DNA of 64,000 nucleotides. It comes from JALYNX01 sp963746905 (GTDB taxonomy: Bacteria; Actinomycetota; Acidimicrobiia; Spongiisociales; ZC4RG35). The stretch spans positions 186,001 to 250,000 of the forward strand of contig CAVVCY010000002.1 of the NCBI GenBank assembly GCA_963746905.1, written 5' to 3'. Of this stretch, positions 61,775-64,000 are shown one piece after another. Both the position numbers and the translations under genes were made by a program. A model generated the notes under the pieces. That model was not told the origin of the DNA, ran no database searches, and worked only from the letters and a program-made list of their open reading frames with translations. Numbering within the stretch: position 1 is the stretch's first letter; the number at the start of each line of letters is the position of its first letter.

Positions 61775-62541
61775 GCACTCCGGTGATCGAGATCCAAAGC
61801 CTGTCCTTCTCCTATCCCGACGGAACCGAGGCCTTGATCGAGATCGACCTTCACATCCATCGTGGGGAGCGAGTGGCACTGCTCGGGCCCAACGGGGCGG
61901 GCAAGACCACGTTGATTCTCCACATGAATGGGATCCATCACGCCCAGACCGGATCGGTCACGGTGTCGGGCCTTCCCGTGACGGCGCCCAATCTCCTCGA
62001 GATCCGACGGCGAGTTGGCCTCGTCTTCCAGGATCCGGACGACCAGTTGTTCATGCCGACCGTCCGCGAGGACGTCGAATTCGGGCCCAGGAACCTCGGC
62101 CTGACCGGACCCGAGTTGAATCAACGCGTCGACGACGCCTTGGCCTCTCTGGAAGTTGCGGATCTGGCCGACCGGGCTCCCAACCACCTCTCGTTCGGCC
62201 AGAAGCGAAGAGTCTCGATGGCAGGCGTGATGGCGATGGAGCCCGAGATCCTGGTTCTGGACGAACCGACATCCAATCTCGACCCAGCCAGTCGTCAGGA
62301 CTTGACCCGCGCCTTGCTCGGCCTCGACATCACCCAGCTCATAGTCACCCACGACCTTCTCTATGCACTGGAGGTGTGCCCGCGATCGGTGATCATCGAC
62401 GCGGGGAGGATCGTCGCCGATGGCGAGACCAGGGACATCCTCGCAAACGGCGAGCTCCTGGCCGCGCATCGGCTCGCCTTGCCCGCCGCCCTTCACCTGT
62501 TGACGGGCTCCCGAGACGCCCCAGGCCCAAAGATCAATTGA
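61771..62541 (+). CDS. cbiO: ECF transporter ATPase CbiO
   Basis: 256 residues from ATG at 61771, overlapping cbiQ (ATGA). Walker A GPNGAGKTTLILH, Q-loop VFQDPDDQLF, signature LSFGQKRRVSMA, Walker B EILVLDEPTSNLD, H-loop VTHDLL. Powers uptake with CbiQ and CbiM. Last gene of the operon. Confidence 0.95.
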   Translation: MSTPVIEIQSLSFSYPDGTEALIEIDLHIHRGERVALLGPNGAGKTTLILHMNGIHHAQTGSVTVSGLPVTAPNLLEIRRRVGLVFQDPDDQLFMPTVREDVEFGPRNLGLTGPELNQRVDDALASLEVADLADRAPNHLSFGQKRRVSMAGVMAMEPEILVLDEPTSNLDPASRQDLTRALLGLDITQLIVTHDLLYALEVCPRSVIIDAGRIVADGETRDILANGELLAAHRLALPAALHLLTGSRDAPGPKIN

Positions 62542-62659
62542 TCTTGTGGGTCTGACTGTTGGCGGCGGCCTTCTTGTCTCGCTTGGCCTGACGCTTCTGC
62601 TTCAGATCCTTCGATGCGACCTTCTTGGTGGTCTTCATGCCTTTGTCTTTGCTTGCCAT
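62534..62659 (-). CDS. Small lysine-rich protein
   Basis: 41 residues, MASKDKGMKTTKKVASKDLKQ followed by a KRQAKRDKKAAA helix, ending HKIN. GAGG lies six bases upstream of the ATG at 62659. Very basic, without a hydrophobic core, it would bind nucleic acid or be disordered. Overlaps the 3' end of cbiO by 8 bases on the opposite strand. Resembles small basic ORFs found in other actinobacteria, but the family is not identified. Confidence 0.6.
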   Translation of the reverse strand: MASKDKGMKTTKKVASKDLKQKRQAKRDKKAAANSQTHKIN

Positions 62660-62736
62660 GGGTGCCTCACGCTCGGAGAATCGAGCCCCCATTCTGACAG
62701 GCTGCTCGCCCCAGTTTCGGGCGAATACCCGAATCT

Positions 62737-64000
62737 TCAGAGATCGATGGGATCAGCGTCGATCCGGACGGCCCAGCCCCGCTCCCGCCAGGCCTGCACC
62801 AGAGGGCGGAGTTCGACTCGAACCCGACCCAGCGCACCCTGGAGCAGCCAGCGACTCCGCTCGCTGACCGTTGCCGGCCCCAATACCGTCGCCGCACCCA
62901 GGGACCGGATCTCCTCGTCGGCATCACCAACCGAGCCCTCTCCCCGCAATTCGAGGGCAATCATCTCCGATGCCGGAGGCAAGCCTGCCTGCACCCGCTC
63001 TGACAGCACCGTTTCGAGGTAAGGGATTGGATCCCCTCTCCGCAAAGCCGTCATCAACGGCGAATCGGGAAGCGAGGTCTGGACCATCATCCGTCGCCCG
63101 GTTCCCGCCTCGAGTTTGTTGGCGAGCCGAGCCATCACCCGGAGCGCCTCCTCCCCCGCTCGATAGTTGTGTCCGAGCATGAGTGAATCCGAATCAGCGG
63201 CTACCACCAACCCGACCGGCTGGAGTCCCGAGAGATCCCGCTCGGTGCCCACCGCGATTGGCGGGTCAGTGGAGAGGATGTCGGATGCCCCATGCCCGAG
63301 ACGACGATTTATCTCCGCTGACAAACGCTCAGGCACCGACCCCATCTCCTCGAAGCTGGTGGAGCCACAGTTGGGGCATTTCCCGGCCGGCGCACCACAT
63401 CGCCGGCAAACTTCGACCCGGCCCAGACGCGATCCACATTGCTCGCAACTGCGAACTCTTCGGCATTGGGTGCATCGCATCGAGGAGTCGCTGGCCCGAA
63501 TATGGGTGAACACGAAGGCGCGGTGCCCGGCCGATGCGGTCGCCCGCAAAGCGGCGATGACCCGCTCCGACAAGAATCCCGAGCCTGGAGCGTCCTCTCT
63601 ACGGTCGACGATCTCGATCAACGGCCAGGGCCGGGTTGGGCCCTTAACCACCTCTGAGCCGGCGGCGATAACCTCCAGGGAAGGTGTTGGGCCCATGAAT
63701 ACCATGCCAAAGCCCTCTACCCGCGACCTGGTGGTCATCATCTCGCGAACGTGGATGGTTGGGGTTTGCCGGTCCTTCATGGCACGCCGCCCTTCCTCGA
63801 GCACGACTACCAGAGCCAGGTCAGCGACCATCCAGGTCGAGACCCGAGGCGTCCCTATGACCAGACGACCGCCGCCTTGCGCCGCCTGCCAGGCCGACGT
63901 CAACTCGTTGGCCGCCTCGCCGGCCACGGCCACCACCCTGTCTCCGAAGACCGCCGCTGCCGGCTCAACCAGATCCTCGACTTCCTGTGCTGTCCCGGCC
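62737..64000 (-). CDS. priA: Primosomal protein N' (PriA), degenerate, 5' end cut by window
   Basis: C-terminal 420 residues; continues past the window. Four zinc-binding CxxC pairs are intact in CTQCRRVRSCEQCG, CRRCG and CPNCGS. Helicase motifs are eroded: where active PriA has DEEHxxxYKQ, this has LEEGRRAMKDRQ, and motifs for ATP use are not recognisable in the visible part. The order of later segments (VGTERDLSGLQPVGLVVAADSD, YRAGEEALRVMARLA) is PriA-like. Actinobacterial PriA proteins commonly lack ATPase motifs; replication-restart loading without helicase activity is expected. Confidence 0.85.
   Translation of the reverse strand, partial: AGTAQEVEDLVEPAAAVFGDRVVAVAGEAANELTSAWQAAQGGGRLVIGTPRVSTWMVADLALVVVLEEGRRAMKDRQTPTIHVREMMTTRSRVEGFGMVFMGPTPSLEVIAAGSEVVKGPTRPWPLIEIVDRREDAPGSGFLSERVIAALRATASAGHRAFVFTHIRASDSSMRCTQCRRVRSCEQCGSRLGRVEVCRRCGAPAGKCPNCGSTSFEEMGSVPERLSAEINRRLGHGASDILSTDPPIAVGTERDLSGLQPVGLVVAADSDSLMLGHNYRAGEEALRVMARLANKLEAGTGRRMMVQTSLPDSPLMTALRRGDPIPYLETVLSERVQAGLPPASEMIALELRGEGSVGDADEEIRSLGAATVLGPATVSERSRWLLQGALGRVRVELRPLVQAWRERGWAVRIDADPIDL

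Overview
This 64 kb window is a high-GC chromosomal segment of an actinobacterium. The evidence is the conserved order pgsA-gcvH-garA(FHA)-ftsR-like merR ... DUF151 nuclease-merR, which matches the Mycobacterium Rv1822-Rv1830 neighbourhood, together with amt-glnB-glnD, a PriA that has lost its helicase motifs, a Nur-like regulator, and GTG/TTG starts with many 4-base ATGA/GTGA overlaps. The gene content would fit a deep lineage such as Acidimicrobiia, but that placement is inference. Two conserved genes (ybaK, ribD) carry single-base frameshifts, so the sequence may be an environmental assembly with residual errors.

Layout. 1-3.5 kb: nitrogen control (amt, glnB, glnD). 3.5-5 kb: arsC-like phosphatase and a lipoprotein. 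5.1-7.2 kb: a small decayed element bounded by a 39-bp direct repeat of the 3' half of tRNA-Pro(GGG). 7.3-17 kb: a peptide-type substrate-binding protein, then pgsA, gcvH, FHA protein, merR (ftsR type), dacA, hpt, DUF151, a second merR with a palindromic operator, a nuclease-like protein that appears to start at CTG, gcvT, a PNPOx-like protein and a lipase. 17-24 kb: tdh-add, a PDZ lipoprotein facing an unusual FtsH-like protease, algH. 24-33 kb: rnhB, GMC oxidoreductase, two-subunit aconitase X, histidine kinase, galE, phosphomutase, amidase. 33-37 kb: His-tailed thioredoxin, methyltransferase, frameshifted ybaK, SURF1, SSB-like, TPR protein.

37-44.5 kb: an rRNA operon on the minus strand (promoter, 16S, spacer, 23S, 5S, terminator). 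The 23S gene is split by three group I introns of 733-740 nt, each encoding a LAGLIDADG endonuclease. Two of them are separated by an exon of only 12 nt in the helix 69/I-CeuI-site region; the third lies beside the peptidyl-transferase loop. Splice sites, guide pairings (P1) and P7 core pairings can all be read from the sequence. This is the most striking feature of the window.

44.5-59.5 kb (minus strand): translation and housekeeping genes: tyrS (with a degenerate HIGH motif), mpg, pheST, a TrmH-type methyltransferase, infC-rpmI-rplT (infC apparently starting at ATC), then rpe - response regulator - ribD-ribE-ribBA-ribH, and def-fmt-rsmB. 59.5-62.5 kb (plus strand): a Fur-family regulator, a Nur-like operator and a cbiMNQO nickel/cobalt uptake operon. 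The window ends inside a degenerate priA. Many operons are tightly packed and probably translationally coupled.
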